DNA from: Alnus glutinosa
Lineage: Eukaryota > Streptophyta > Magnoliopsida > Fagales > Betulaceae
NCBI RefSeq assembly: GCF_958979055.1
Contig: NC_084895.1
Location: 234,001-298,000, forward strand
Length of the DNA: 64,000 bases
Direction: 5' to 3'
The notes under the pieces were generated by a model, which was not told the origin of the DNA, did no database searches, and saw only the letters and a program-made list of their open reading frames with translations. Numbering within the stretch: position 1 is the stretch's first letter; each line of letters starts with the position of its first letter. The position numbers and the translations under genes are program-made. This document shows, in pieces, positions 22,382 to 35,150 of the stretch.

Positions 22382-24022
22382 TTTGGAATTTCTATGCTCT
22401 GATAACTCTAACTCGGTTGCTTCTTAAATGGTTATATTTAAGATTAGGAATGCTGAATGCTGAATGCATGCAGAGAAAAATAATCCAGGAATTGCTCGGA
22501 AAAGAAGGTTTAACTCACTTTAGGATCAGATTTCGAGATAAATTTGGATCATAAATGTATATAATTTATTTTTTCTAAGCAAGCATTCAAATCTTATATT
22601 TATGATTTGAAGCATCCATATCATAAGTACATGATTTCATGTGCTGTTTGCAATCAAATCCGATTTTCAACAAATTTTATATTTATGATTTGAAGCATTC
22701 AAATCATAAATAAATATATACAATTAAGTTCATGTGCTGTTTGCAATCAGATCCGATTTTCAACAAAACATATATTTATGATTTGAAGCATTTAAATCAT
22801 AAATATATGATTTGATCATGTGCTGCATGTTTGTAGATTTTCAATCCTATTTTGGTAGTTTTTTTTTTTTTTTTTGGCCTTCTCCTATTTTTATTTTTTA
22901 GAAATGTTTGATTTCCATCTTGTGCCAATCTCTTGTCCATTTCCATACAAGAAAATGGGAAATCTACCATTGAATATGTGTGACCAATATGTGTTTCCAC
23001 AAATTCAATGATGGATTTACGAAATTGATGAGTAAGAGATGAATATGTGTCATCCCTCTATTTTTTTCCCCATAGCTTCAATAGTTGTTTACCAGGTTCC
23101 AGTAATTATAGGATTAGAAATGGGTTTGTTTAAAATTATTGATGCTTGGGATTTGGTTTAAAGGGTTGTGGTTTTGTTCTTGAAAGTTGAGATTATTTTT
23201 TTCGCTGATTTTGGTCTGTTAGGGCAGTTCTTCCTCGAGTTTTGATATCAGATAAGAATATGCTAATGGGTCTGTGTTTTACATTAATTAATTTATGTCT
23301 TCATCACTTGGTGTGTGCCTTGGGTTTCTGATTTTATTTATAAAACTCGGGATTTTTTTTTTTTTTTTTTTCTGAAGTTTTGGTTTTCACCTGGATGTGA
23401 AGATCAAATGGTCATGGTGGTTTCTTGCATATTTGCAGGTGTTCAGCTTAGGATTTTGTTCTGAAATTGAGTGTTAGCTGAACTACAAGGTGTTGTTCAG
23501 CCATTATTTTTGTTCTTTAGTTCAAGAGTGGTTCTCTGGTTATCATAAGTACAACATAGTGAATTGTTCTTTAGTTCAAGGTGTTAGCTTAACTACAAGT
23601 AGAGACCATTGACTTTTGTTTTTTTTAGTAACTATTTTTATATATTTAGGTCAATAACAACATAGTGAATTGTTTTAGCCTTTTGATTAATTTGTTAAAA
23701 TGGTGAGAAACAGCATGAAACCTGCCCATTTAACACGGAATAGGATCTTCAAGTGAACTGGAGAGGAGTCGGTCAATTGAATTGAGAGGGCAAAATTGTC
23801 TTTTTATATTTTTTTGGACAATTTTGCCATCTCAATTCAACTGATCGGCTCCTTTCCAGTTCTTAAACTGGAGAGGATTCAAATACATTTAACACTAGCT
23901 ACCTTCTGCCAACATATTTAATGGTTGTTTTGAACTCTTGACCTTTTGGATTCAGGTTCCCTTTTATGCTCTTTCTGATTTTTTTTCTTTCTTTTGTGCG
24001 CTAATGACTTATTTGTTAGTAA
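22382..24022. other. Upstream of the BAHD gene: short tandem repeats and a MITE
   Basis: Three imperfect ~85-95-bp units with TTTATGATTTGAAGCA recur at about 22600, 22681 and 22774. At 23735-23890 is an inverted repeat (GAACTGGAGAGGAGTCGGTC versus its complement ending CTGGAGAGGAT). The T-rich DNA between them resembles intron or leader sequence, but no exon is convincing apart from the fragment at 24023. Confidence 0.45.
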
Positions 24023-24151
24023 ATGAAGATGAGTGAAAGAGTTTTGGACCAGTTGAAGGAGAAATACATGTGCATACAAGATGAAAAAGAAAGGCTAGAG
24101 GCTGCAGTTATGAAGAGTGGCACATACAAACTCAACTTTCCTAACAATTAA
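24023..24151 (+). other. Possible gene fragment: 42-codon charged helix
   Basis: The open frame reads M-K-M-S-E-R-V-L-D-Q-L-K-E-K-Y and continues with E-K-E-R-L-E-A-A, a heptad-like charged pattern typical of a coiled coil. It follows a T-rich intron-like stretch ending TTGTTAG. It stops shortly before retroelement sequence. It could be a stranded exon of a lost gene or chance. Confidence 0.25.
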
Positions 24152-24254
24152 GACTCCTATACCATTAACAACACCAAGACTCTTGGGTAGCATAGACCCG
24201 TGAGAAGACTAAAAACTAAATACTAACAATAATAACAATGATAAAATACTAACA

Positions 24255-24720
24255 GACCACATAATGACTCATATTCCTGCATTGCAACTCTACCTGCCCA
24301 GCTTCTACTCTCCCATACATAACATTCCTGCCCTTGTCCTCAAGGGTAAAATATGGAAAACGTTGCTGAATTTCATCCAAAATCTCCCATGTTGCATCAG
24401 CTAGAGAAAGACCATCTCAATGGATTAAAACCTCTGTAATACCCTTTTTGGTGCGATGTTCCAGTGCAGCTCTAGGCCTTGGCAACAACAGCTTCTACCC
24501 AAATACGATTGTGATCATGCAACACCCAATTTTGCAAGCTGATGTGCAGCGGAATCCCCCCCCTCCTGTTTGATATGGCAGAACATTCAAAAACATTCAA
24601 ATTAAACTGACAAGCCAAAGAACATGCTTGATAACACCCAATAAACTTTATGGGGGAAAAGCTTTTTGGACAACAGTTGTGCACCAATGGTCTCTCACTT
24701 TCTATAGGCATCATTGGAAT
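24255..24720 (-). pseudogene. Ty3-type retrotransposon pol C-terminus with chromodomain-like tail, decayed
   Basis: On the minus strand the frame reads R-P-R-A-A-L-E-H-R-T-K-K-G, then T-E-V-L-I-H, a stop, D-G-L-S-L-A-D-A-T-W-E, and F-P-Y-F-T-L-E-D-K. Chromodomain-type Ty3 elements normally have H-W-x-G-L-x-x-x-x-A-T-W-E here, so the conserved Trp codon appears to have become TGA (in CAT TGA GAT). Upstream (24472-24714) another frame adds more degraded pol. Only the 3' end remains. Confidence 0.75.
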
Positions 24721-24724
24721 TCAT

Positions 24725-25291
24725 TGGGCTAAAAAAAAGGGCCCAAAAATATTTAAGTCTCTTGCACAAATGAATAAATAAGTAAATATAATAAGTAATA
24801 ACAATTAAAAAAAAAAACAAATAGTATGCACCCAGTGGCGAGGACATGCACCTCACGGGCATCAGGATTCTCTCCAGATGATATTCAATGGACGAGGAGC
24901 TGGCCCTTATATATAGAGGTATTTTTGTAATTTTACATGTAATTTTGTAAAATTACAAAAATATCCCTATATATAAAGGACTGGCTCGTATCCCATTTCT
25001 CTCGGCTGAAGAGGATCCTGGTCCACCTTGTAGCTGGTGTTGCATGTTGTAATTATGTAAAATTAAAAAAATTACTCCTATATATAAAGAACTGGCTCCT
25101 TTTTCATTTCTCTCAACTAGAGAGGATCCTGGTCGACCTCATAGCTGGTGTTACGTGTTGTAATTGGACACACAGAGAGAGAGAGAGAGAGGCCCAATTA
25201 CAAGAAGAGACGTGGGGCCTCACTTAGACGGCCCACTGTCGTTAGTTTTTGAGAGAAGAGGATTTTCCCCCTTCTCTGTTTTCCTGAAAGT

Positions 25292-25328
<37 letters not shown>

Positions 25329-25402
25329 ACGCACGACTGAAACTACCAAACTCCAGAGAATAGAAAATCCAAGACGTCAGGTATTCCTCTCCTCCTCCCT
25401 CT

Positions 25403-25444
<42 letters not shown>

Positions 25445-26260
25445 TTTCGTTTCTATGTACCCATTTAGATGATTCTGCTGATTTCTGTTGAATTTAGGGA
25501 TTCCCAGTGAGTATCTCTAATTTATACCTTGGTAATTAAGGCACTCAATGACTAATCTCGAGTTTTTGTAGGTTCTTGCATTCAATGTGGAAATTATTGG
25601 TTGTAAAATTTGTATAGATTCTCATGTTAAGATTGCATCATCGTGTACATGCTATGAACACGTACAGTTACACACAGACAGAGTATATCATGTAATTTAG
25701 TTATAGGCAAGTCATGCACACGGTTGCATTAGTTTATGTATAGCATTTCACACATACCATTTTACCTTGTTACTCATGTATGCGTAGAATTTCACTTGTA
25801 TGCCGACATAACATCATACATGCATGCATGCCTATACAGAAATTTTGCAAAACAAGACGTTTACAGTCAATGACTTGGGATTGTGTGTGCTTGAGTGTTT
25901 TATATGTATTCCTCAAATTGGTTGAAACTTGAAAGAAAAGAATTGACATAAACATGCAGATTTTTGAGAAACAAAATTTGTAGAGTATCATGGTTGGTAG
26001 AGATGACAAGTTTTTCCCTTGTCTATTTTATATCCTGTTGAACCTGATTCATGGGAAAATGTAATTTGTAGCTTATTTTCATTTATAATGAAGTATATGC
26101 AAAATTTTCTGGAATCAACTAAATGAAGCTGAAGGAGAATTTGTGGGTTGGCTCCTGTGATTATGTTTTAAAAACCAGCTGGTCTACTTACTGATAGTTG
26201 GTAATTAGTTGCTGAAGTATCATCATAAGCATTAATCTTATCCTGGGAGTTCAAAGCTGG

Positions 26261-26291
<31 letters not shown>

Positions 26292-26520
26292 TAACCTCTA
26301 GAAGTTCTATTGCTGCTTGATTGCTGGTTCTTGGGAACTTAAGACAATATGGATTGTATCTTGATAGTTTAACAACTTGTTATCTGCTAATTGTTTATAA
26401 AAGGTTCTAGATGGTTAGGGTGCAAATCTTTTGTGTTTTAACTGTACAGATTCTTTGTTCAATAAAAATTCATTCATTTATCTAAAAGGAAAAAGTGGTT
26501 AAATCTAATTTTGTTCTAAA
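24725..26520. repeat. Module B: duplicated 5' spacer of unit 2
   Basis: It is homologous to 42590-44460 (landmarks TTTATACCTTGGTAATTAAG, GATTGCATCATCGTGTACAT and TAGTTGGTAATTAGTTGCTG). A shrunken version, with the middle missing, is at 33215-33370. It carries (GA)n at 25293-25326 and (CT)n at 25408-25440 around an AACTACCAAACTCCAGAG leader-like segment and a CAG|GTATTC donor-like site, so it may be the promoter/leader of a gene whose body was not copied. At 24880-25025 a small inverted-repeat MITE (CCCTTATATATAGAGGTATT arms) is present. No coding frame is seen. Confidence 0.55.
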
Positions 26521-26597
26521 AAAAAAATTAAATTACGAATTCCAAGAATCGACAACAATAAAGAAGAAGCACAATTGATATTGGTGACATTATTATG

Positions 26598-26795
26598 ATC
26601 AGGTAATGGGTTAAATACATATTTGCCCCATGCATGTGTATTATGACCTTTATTTTTTGCCCCCTCAGTTTTACTTTTTATCAAATTTGGTACCTGTGGT
26701 ATATGAAAAGACGGAAATGGTACCTCCGTCTGATTTTCCGTCCAAAACTAACGTCCACCCACGTCATAACAAGGAACACCGTCGTATCAGCTCAA
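26598..26795. mobile_element. Transposon-end fragment in the unit 2 flank
   Basis: A segment starting GGGTTAAATACATATTTGCC and continuing with CCCCTCAGTTTTACTT interrupts sequence that is continuous in units 1 and 3. The GGGTTAAATAC end is shared with the block at 16750. Only one end is recognisable. Confidence 0.45.
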
Positions 26796-27929
26796 TAAAA
26801 ATAAGAGGAGATGGGAGCAGAGGACATTTCATTTCTGTTAATGATTATGGAAAAATTGGAACTCGTAAAATCAGAAAACATATTGGCCCTGCGGCTGGAA
26901 GATTGTTAGGTATTAGGTGGGCTGATTTGTGATCATGCCACCATCTTTTGTATGCCATGATGCCCTCCAATTATTCACATCCATGTCTTCTTTTGGCCGA
27001 AATTTTAATATTTTTCCTGGACTCTATACACCCCTTATTTATAGTAAGTCGGCGGAAAGCTCAAACCATCAAAGAGCGAAAATCTTGGGATTAGGATCCT
27101 CATAAATTATTTACTCGAATTTGAGAGATTGTGAGAGGCCATATATGAGACTCTGACTAGATAAAAATTGAGTTACCTAATTATTTATCCGATTAAGTAA
27201 GTCTTATAAGTAATCTCTCACAATCACATGCCCGAATTATTTTAAATTCAGACAAATAATTTGACAGATCCTGATCCAAAGTCTTGAGTTTGAATAAAAA
27301 AAAAAGAAGAAGAAAAGTTTCAAGCGACATGAGTCACTTTTGTGGACTACTTTTAGTAATTTTGGTAGTATATGTGAGAGAATTTATATAAGATCAATAT
27401 GTCGAGTAGGTGATTAAGTATTTCAAAATTTATTTAGACAAATAAATTTTATATAGGCTCTTTCATAATGTATTGTCTAAATTATTAGCTATTAGACAAC
27501 AAATTACTCAAAATTCAAAACCATATTTGTTTTACAAAGATTATCGTATATTTTGTTTACTACATATTGCAGAAGGACCTCTAAAGCTAACAAATTATAT
27601 ACAGGGAAAAGTCTACATACCCCCCCTTAAACTATCACTTAATTGAAAATATCTTTCATATCTATCAAAAAATTGTCAATGTCTCCCACGACAAACAAAA
27701 AGACAAAAATGACTTTATAATTTTTTTCAATAAAACAAAAATATCCCTATAAATTCGAGAAAAAGAAATTAAAAAACGAAAATTTTTAATTTCTTTTATA
27801 AAACAAAAAAAATGAGTTTTTTTTTTTTAAAAAAAAAAAAGACCTTTTTAATATTTCTTTTAATTTTAAATTTGGCCCTCCTTGGTTTCTACATGTATTT
27901 ATTTATTTTAGTTTTTAGTTTAGTTTCTG

Positions 27930-27961
<32 letters not shown>

Positions 27962-28303
27962 ATTAAGGGTATTTTCGCTATTGAAAAAATATTGACATTT
28001 TTGATAATTTATGAGACATTGTCCAAATTAAAAATTTTAAAAGATATTGTCAATTGAACGATAGGATGAGGACACAGACTTTACCGGATTATATATATAT
28101 ATAAAGTCAAAACGTTTAATTATTAGCAAATATGGTTTGGTTTAAGGTGGCCATCAAAAGGTCACAATATTCTTATTTGATAATTTTGATCTTTGAAATA
28201 CAGAATGGCGTTCCCGATGTTGGAGTACACCCAACCTTGACGATTGACAACATATACTTTAAAACCAAACGCAAAAGCAAACATGAAACAAACAATGAAG
28301 CAA
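26796..28303. other. 5' flank of duplicated unit 2
   Basis: No gene is seen. It is homologous to 8010-10240 minus the SINE and Mutator-like insertions, and to 36440-37500. It includes the old inverted-repeat element at about 27606-28075. Confidence 0.55.
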
Positions 28304-28486
28304 GAGTAATGTTACACACAATCAGACTTTTATATATTCATTTTTTTACACATTTAGGTGACCTTTAAAATCACCATTAATTTTGATATAGATCTTTATT
28401 AAATTTTAATTTAATGATGATTTTAAAAATCATCTAAAGATGTGAAGAAATGAGTGTGAAAAAGTGAAAGTACGTGTAACATTATT
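28304..28486. mobile_element. MITE upstream of copy 2, shared only with copy 3
   Basis: Ends read GAGTAATGTTACAC and GTGTAACATTATT, with an inverted ACCATTAATTTTGATATAGA-type interior. The matching element in unit 3 is 37503-37671. Units 1 and 4 run straight into AAGCAAAGCATT without it. Confidence 0.7.
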
Positions 28487-28656
28487 TAAAAAGCAAAGCA
28501 TTACTCTTCTCCTTTCTTTCTCCCTCCTCCCTTTCTTCCGGGGAAACAATCATAAACCCTACGATACAAGCTATAAAATGAGCATCACTGAACACTCTCA
28601 ATAGAAAGATTGTCTCTCTCTCCACAGAAAAACAACAAGACTTGCAAGATTTAACC

Positions 28657-29406
28657 ATGGATGGGTCTTCCTCTCTCTCTCTCTCTCTCTCTTTCTCTTT
28701 TTTATGCTATGATCTAAGTTCAATTCAGTTCAAACCCATAGAGTATATAATTTCATTCTGATGCTGGGTTTTGTTGATTTTACACTCAATTCTATAATTT
28801 TTCTTAACTTCCTTCTCTTTTTTTCTTGCCAGATCTGAGTCGCCATACTCGAAAGACGATAACTTTGAGAGAGTGACATCAGCATCAACCTCTACAACGA
28901 CGACGACAAGCGTGCACGTGACCGCCCTGGACGGCATCGTCACCGCGAACTCGCTCTTCACCATCGCCGTCTTCGTGGGGCTCTCCCTAGACACCCCTGA
29001 CCAGAATAGCATGGAGAACAACACGGCCTGCGACGTCGGCATCGACATGTTCAGGAACCTGGTAGTCTTCGAGGTTGTCTCCTTCAGCTTCTTCCTCTAC
29101 TCCTCCCTTGTCGCCCAGGGCCTGAAGCTGGCAATCAACCTGCTCAATAGCAACGAAGTCAACGAGGCCTTCCGCGCCCAGATCAACAAAAAAGTCCTCA
29201 GGCTCGGCATGATGGCCTCCGCCATCGGCTCCGTCATGGGCTGCTTGTTCCTCATGCTGTCCATAGTCAACGTCATCCAAATCCGGTTGGGGTTATTGTC
29301 GTGCGGGAGTAAATCCGCTATCCATGCGGTGGCGGCATTGCTTATCTTGGTTTCCTCCGCTCTTTTACTTTATATTTATACTTCCTTTTATGCTTTTTTG
29401 CACTGA
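28657..29406 (+). CDS. Four-helix membrane protein (MEE60-like family), copy 2
   Basis: Exons 28657-28664 and 28833-29406 give 193 aa. The 8-nt first coding exon and the GG|A split codon are as in copy 1, here with a 168-nt intron ending TTGCCAG. The N-terminus reads M-D-G-S-E-S-P-Y-S-K-D-D-N-F-E-R. It differs from the other copies in the loop (N-S-N-E-V-N-E-A, Q-I-N-K-K) and in the C-terminal helix (L-L-L-Y-I-Y-T-S-F-Y). It is therefore the most diverged in protein, but has no stop or frameshift. The leader keeps the telo-box-like AAACCCTA. Function is unknown. Confidence 0.83.
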
Positions 29407-31520
29407 TTTTGAAATCTCTCTCTGTGTATGAAGACTCGTTAAGGACAACTGAATAAATGAACACCGGCTGTGACAAAATAAATTGTATGCTACATTGATA
29501 TATTTTAAGCAATAATTAAATTTTGTTGAATTTTAATATTTTTATTTATGCACCTAAAGAAAAAAAAAAAAAATTGACCCCCTTCAACTAAAATCCTCGC
29601 TCCACCACTATGTGTGTGTGTGTGTGAGATTAAGTCCTCCTTGGTTGTGTGTGTGTGTGTGATTAAGTCCTCCTTGGTTAATGGAATGAGCTTAATGTTG
29701 GCCTGATTTTCCTCCTTGGTTAATGGAATGAGCATAATGTTGGCCTGATTTTGGTTTGGAAAATTAGCTCAATTGAGCTCATTGTTGAAGTTGCCATCAT
29801 TTTGATTTGGTAATTAGCCTACTAATTAATGTTTGTTAACACACGTTGAGGATAAGATTAGTTTGATATGAGTGCTTGACCTGGTTGAGATTTGGTTGAA
29901 ATTCAAATAGAGGATTAGTTTGAGATGAGATTAAAATTTTCGCAGTTGATTATGACCTACTACTTAGGTAATGTGTTAGCTTAATCGGCTAGATTGCTAT
30001 GTTTAGATCTGCCTTGATGAGTAATTTTAAATGTCATAAAAGTGTCTATCAAATGAGGTGGCTTTTAAGATCACTATTTGATAAAAAAAAATCATCATTT
30101 GATCAATCACATGCCCAATGGTGATTTTAAATGTCACCTTATTTTTTTATGGACACTTAATGTATATTTAGAATTACTCGCGTGTGATTGATCAAATAAT
30201 GATTTTGATCAAATGGTAATTTTAAAAGTCACATCATTTTTTAATTAATATTTGATGAACACTTATATGACATTTAGAATTACTCTCCCTAGCTAGATTG
30301 GATACTTTGGTGACCTTCAGATAATTGATTTTCGTGGCATCATATTGAAATGAGGTACAACGCTACGTATCACACAAACATCCTACAAAACTGACGTGGC
30401 AAAGTTTAATAGTCATTGAGATCAACTCATTTATCGCGTCTATTTCACACCAGCTAACGTGACTGTTTTAAGTGATTTTTCTTTTGTTTAATATGATAAT
30501 TCACTTAAAACACACAATGTCAATTGGTGTGCAATAGGTAGCATTGCCCTTGGGAAAAAAACAAGGGAGAGTCTGCAACTATGGAGATGCTCGAAAAGCA
30601 ACAAGGGAAAAGGCGCCATGGCATTTGTCCTTGTGGGAATAGGATTCTCTTGACTCTTGAGGATTCTATTCCCATAACAAAAAGTTGAACCCCTAAACCC
30701 AAATAGCATGGTTGAAAATAATATAGTGAAAGATTAGCAAAACTCCGTTGAGATTGAAGGATAACATATAAATCAAGATTTCGTTAAGATAGAATTCATT
30801 CACATTCACTCTCCAAATTGCACGTAATTTGGCTAATTCTATAGAAATGGCAAGTGCGCTTGATTCTGCACCTATTTTCTTTGGGAAGCAGTCTGAATTA
30901 CATATAATTCGGATAACTAATTTGATGGCACCTCACTCAAATTTTTTAATCCAAAACGGGATTCAGATTGGAGTAATTTGCAATTTGGCAATAAATGTGG
31001 CTCTATTCTCACATGCCCGAGCAAGGAGACGGTATGTTCGAGAACTGTTCGGACAAATAGGATTTCTAGAAAATCTCTCACATTTACTGTTCAAATGATT
31101 AACAACCCGAACAACCAAATTTCTAAAATTCTCTATCCGTATAGTGGGTTGCATCATGGTGGAGGGTGCTGACCATGTTTTTAACCAAAGGGTCGTTGAA
31201 GGTTATATAGATCTTAAAGAGAAGGAAGAAAATCTAGTCTAATTTAAAACTAAAGAGACCAAAAAAATAATCTCCAGTAATTGAAAATATATAAATGTAG
31301 ACTGATGTTAAGGTATTGGAACATTTCAAACAGCTCATAGTAGCTTAAATGTCACATCAAGCTTTACTAAAAAAATTGATTGAAAAAATTCAAACGATAA
31401 AACGCAGATCTCCCCTCCAACTTCATTGCAATATCTTAGGGATTTAATATATGATGTTTGGTGGGCCTCCCACAGGAAAGCAACACTTGGATGCTAGTTT
31501 TGAGATTTAACTACAATACT
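29407..31520. other. 3' flank of duplicated unit 2
   Basis: No gene is seen. It opens with short (TG)n runs near 29611-29662 and a triplicated TCCTCCTTGGTTAATG phrase (29631-29720), then follows the unit 1 order. It includes GCAACTATGGAGATGCTCG near 30577. Confidence 0.55.
30019..30286. mobile_element. MITE downstream of copy 2, shared only with copy 3
   Basis: Terminal inverted repeats are GAGTAATTTTAAATGTCATA and its complement ending GAATTACTC. Internal subrepeats carry TGATCAATCACATG. Unit 1 has the uninterrupted site GATCTGCCTAGCTAGATTGG at about 11808. The enlarged, internally repeated version in unit 3 is 38960-39373. Confidence 0.7.
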
Positions 31521-32772
31521 CCGCACGAGCTCATCCGTTAGGCGAGTTAGGCGGTCGTCTACGGCTCCCAAGTGAAATAAGGCCTCCAAAGACAGGTTTG
31601 TTAAAAAAAAAAGCCTCATTAATTATAATCTGAATAAGGCTCCAAAACAAGTTTGTTTGAAAAAAGAAAAAGAAAAAAAACCTAATCATAAGTTGAAACG
31701 GTTTTTCCCAATGGAATAAAGCCCTCAAAGATAGGTTTGTTTGAAAAAAAAAAGAAAAAAAGAAAAAAAAAAGCCAATCATAATCTGGAATGGTTTTGAA
31801 AAAATAAAAGAAGCATTATCTCTTCTTTAGAGACTCTTTAACTTTAATAGAAAAATAAATAGTTAGAGGCCCAAGAACATAACAATTAATACCAACAGAA
31901 AAACAGTGCATTCTCTTTTGTTAGGAGACTCTAGAACTCTCGCATAGAATAAAAAAATAAAAATAAAAAAAAAAATAAAAGTATAGAGTGCATTATAAAT
32001 ACAAAGAGAAACCATTCAAACCCAAAGCCCCAATACACTCTTATTTCACTTTCACACAACAAAGGAAACTAAATACAAAAGCGAAAACCTCTATTAGTTC
32101 TCTTATCTCTTAACACACAAGAGAAATAGTGAAAAATACAAATGAGAACAAAAAAGGGACTTCTCTATTTTTCAAGGAGTGCTATCATTCACTGCTGCTC
32201 GGGTTCCTCTTTGTCTTGTCTAAAGAATGTGTCTCTCGCACACGACAAAGAGAACCAAAAAATGTGTCTTCTATCGCACCCTTCCTTTAAGGACAGAAGC
32301 TGCTTCAGCTTTTCAACAAAAGCTTTTTTCTCTGCTTTTTTTTTTTTTTTCACAAAGCCTCCATAAGAAGCTTCTCAAATCAACTAAAATGACGTGGACT
32401 ACAAGGAAGCCAATGGAGAGGTTTTCAATAAATCAGGTTCTATTCTTAATTTCTTTTATTATAGTTTTGTATTTCTTTTATTTACAAATATTTTTTTTAT
32501 TATAAATGTTGTTAGAAATATGCATTAATTGGATACATAAAAACGTTTTAAAAAGAGAAGAATAAAACATTAATTGAAACTCAATGAAAAAAAAAATTTA
32601 TATAGATTTGCTATGAGCAATATAACATGGAATCTTAAAGGAGATAAGAATAATTTTTAAATTAAAATATAATACAAAAATTTAAATAAATTATATTATT
32701 TAATATTTAAATATAAAATGACTTCGTTTAAAATTCTCGCCATAGGTCCAAAGTATTTCGAGCCAGCCTTGC
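31521..32772. mobile_element. 1252-bp unclassified insertion in unit 2
   Basis: Units 1 and 4 read straight through TTAACTACCAATACTTTG-like sequence here. In unit 2, CAATACT occurs on both sides (31514-31520 and 32773-32779) of the extra DNA. No long terminal inverted repeats are obvious. The interior repeats AAGGCCTCCAAA-like phrases, and its small open frames are not convincing genes. Confidence 0.6.
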
Positions 32773-33779
32773 CAATACTTGTGGTTTCAACTAACATTCT
32801 CTTCTACCTTCTACTTGCCTCAGACCTACTTCCGGAACGGCCATCGATCTTCTCTCAATTAAACTTCTATACACTTTAAAAAGAATGCCTACCATTATCC
32901 AAAGGGAACCTTGGTCACCTGGAGGTCCAACCAGACCATTAGGTCTCACTATGACGTTTAATATGATTCATAAATTTGAGATGACCATGACATAAAATTA
33001 GAGGATCAATTAAGCTTTAGTGTAATAACAGAGAATGCATTTCATCGGCGTTGGTAAAGTTATTTTAAGGACCAGCTTAACAATAACAATTTTCCTATAA
33101 ATGTTTCATTAATTTGCACATTAGACTAATCTCACGTTAATGCTTGACCTCCACAAAAACACACTAGAACAAAATTGGGTTTTAGCAACAAATTGCTGTT
33201 GCCAAGGTTGTTGACTAAAAAGGAGCCCAAAAATATGTAAGTCTCTTACACAAATGAATAAATAAGTAAATATAATAAATAACAACAATTAAAAAGAAAA
33301 GAAAAGAACAAAACAAATAGTGATAGTTGGTAATTAGTTGCTGAAGTATCATCATAAACAAATAGTTATGAGATTTTGTAATGTTTTTGGCTGCACAAGT
33401 TTGTGGGGATGGGTGTTTGATGGAATTAGTTGCTAGTAGGAATACCTTCACTGAATAAAAACTGACTTGGGAAGCTTTGAAGCTCGGTAGTTGCTGGAAT
33501 TTCTAAGAAGAAGTAGGACGTACACTGTATTCTTTTTAGATTTCGGATGATTATTGCCCTTAATGTCCCATGCACGTACGTAGTTTGGTGTTCTGAGAAA
33601 TATTAGTAATTACAGGTTTCTAAGTACATTATGGAAATTCACATGAATGTCGATGTGGAGGTCATATTGCTTTTCATTTAAAGTTATATAGGCTTCATAA
33701 TTAACATTCTAGTTGAGCAATATTCCTGCAATATTCCTTGATATTCAATTAAAAATATTGTTTTCTTATGAAAATTGAC
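32773..33779. other. End of unit 2 and shrunken module B
   Basis: No gene is seen. The 32773-33180 part matches 13795-14010 and 41610-41720. From 33215 it matches module B (24730-24830), then jumps directly to the TAGTTGGTAATTAGTTGCTG position, so ~1.35 kb of module B is missing. Confidence 0.55.
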
Positions 33780-34155
33780 AAATTTTTATAAAAGAAAGGT
33801 TGCATGGGGACGTTAATTGTTATGTCAGCATGAAAGAAACTCTGCATTGTATATCCCTTTTTATATTCCCTAAAAAGCAAAGCATTAACCTTTCTTCCCT
33901 TTCGTCCAGAATCCAGGACACAACCATAAACCCTACGACACAAGCAATAAAATAAGCATCACTCACAATAGAAAGGTTGCATGGGGACGTTAATTGTTAT
34001 GCCAACATGAAAGAAACTCTGCATTGTATATCCCTTTTTATATTCCCTAAAAAGCAAAGCATTAACCTTTCCCTTTCGTCCAGAATCCAGGACACAACCA
34101 TAAACCCTACGATACAAGCAATAAAATAAGCATCACTCACAACAGAAAGATTATA
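33780..34155. repeat. Gene-less promoter remnant, two tandem ~175-bp copies
   Basis: Both copies contain the conserved leader of the membrane-protein genes: AAAAAGCAAAGCATTAACC, CATAAACCCTACGA and GCAATAAAATAAGCATCACTC. No ATG exon or gene body follows. The second copy breaks off at AGAAAGATTATAGCTAGTAG and is followed by the LTR-like segment. This is a relic of a fifth array member. Confidence 0.7.
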
Positions 34156-34179
34156 GCTAGTAGGTATATATATATATAT

Positions 34180-35150
<971 letters not shown>

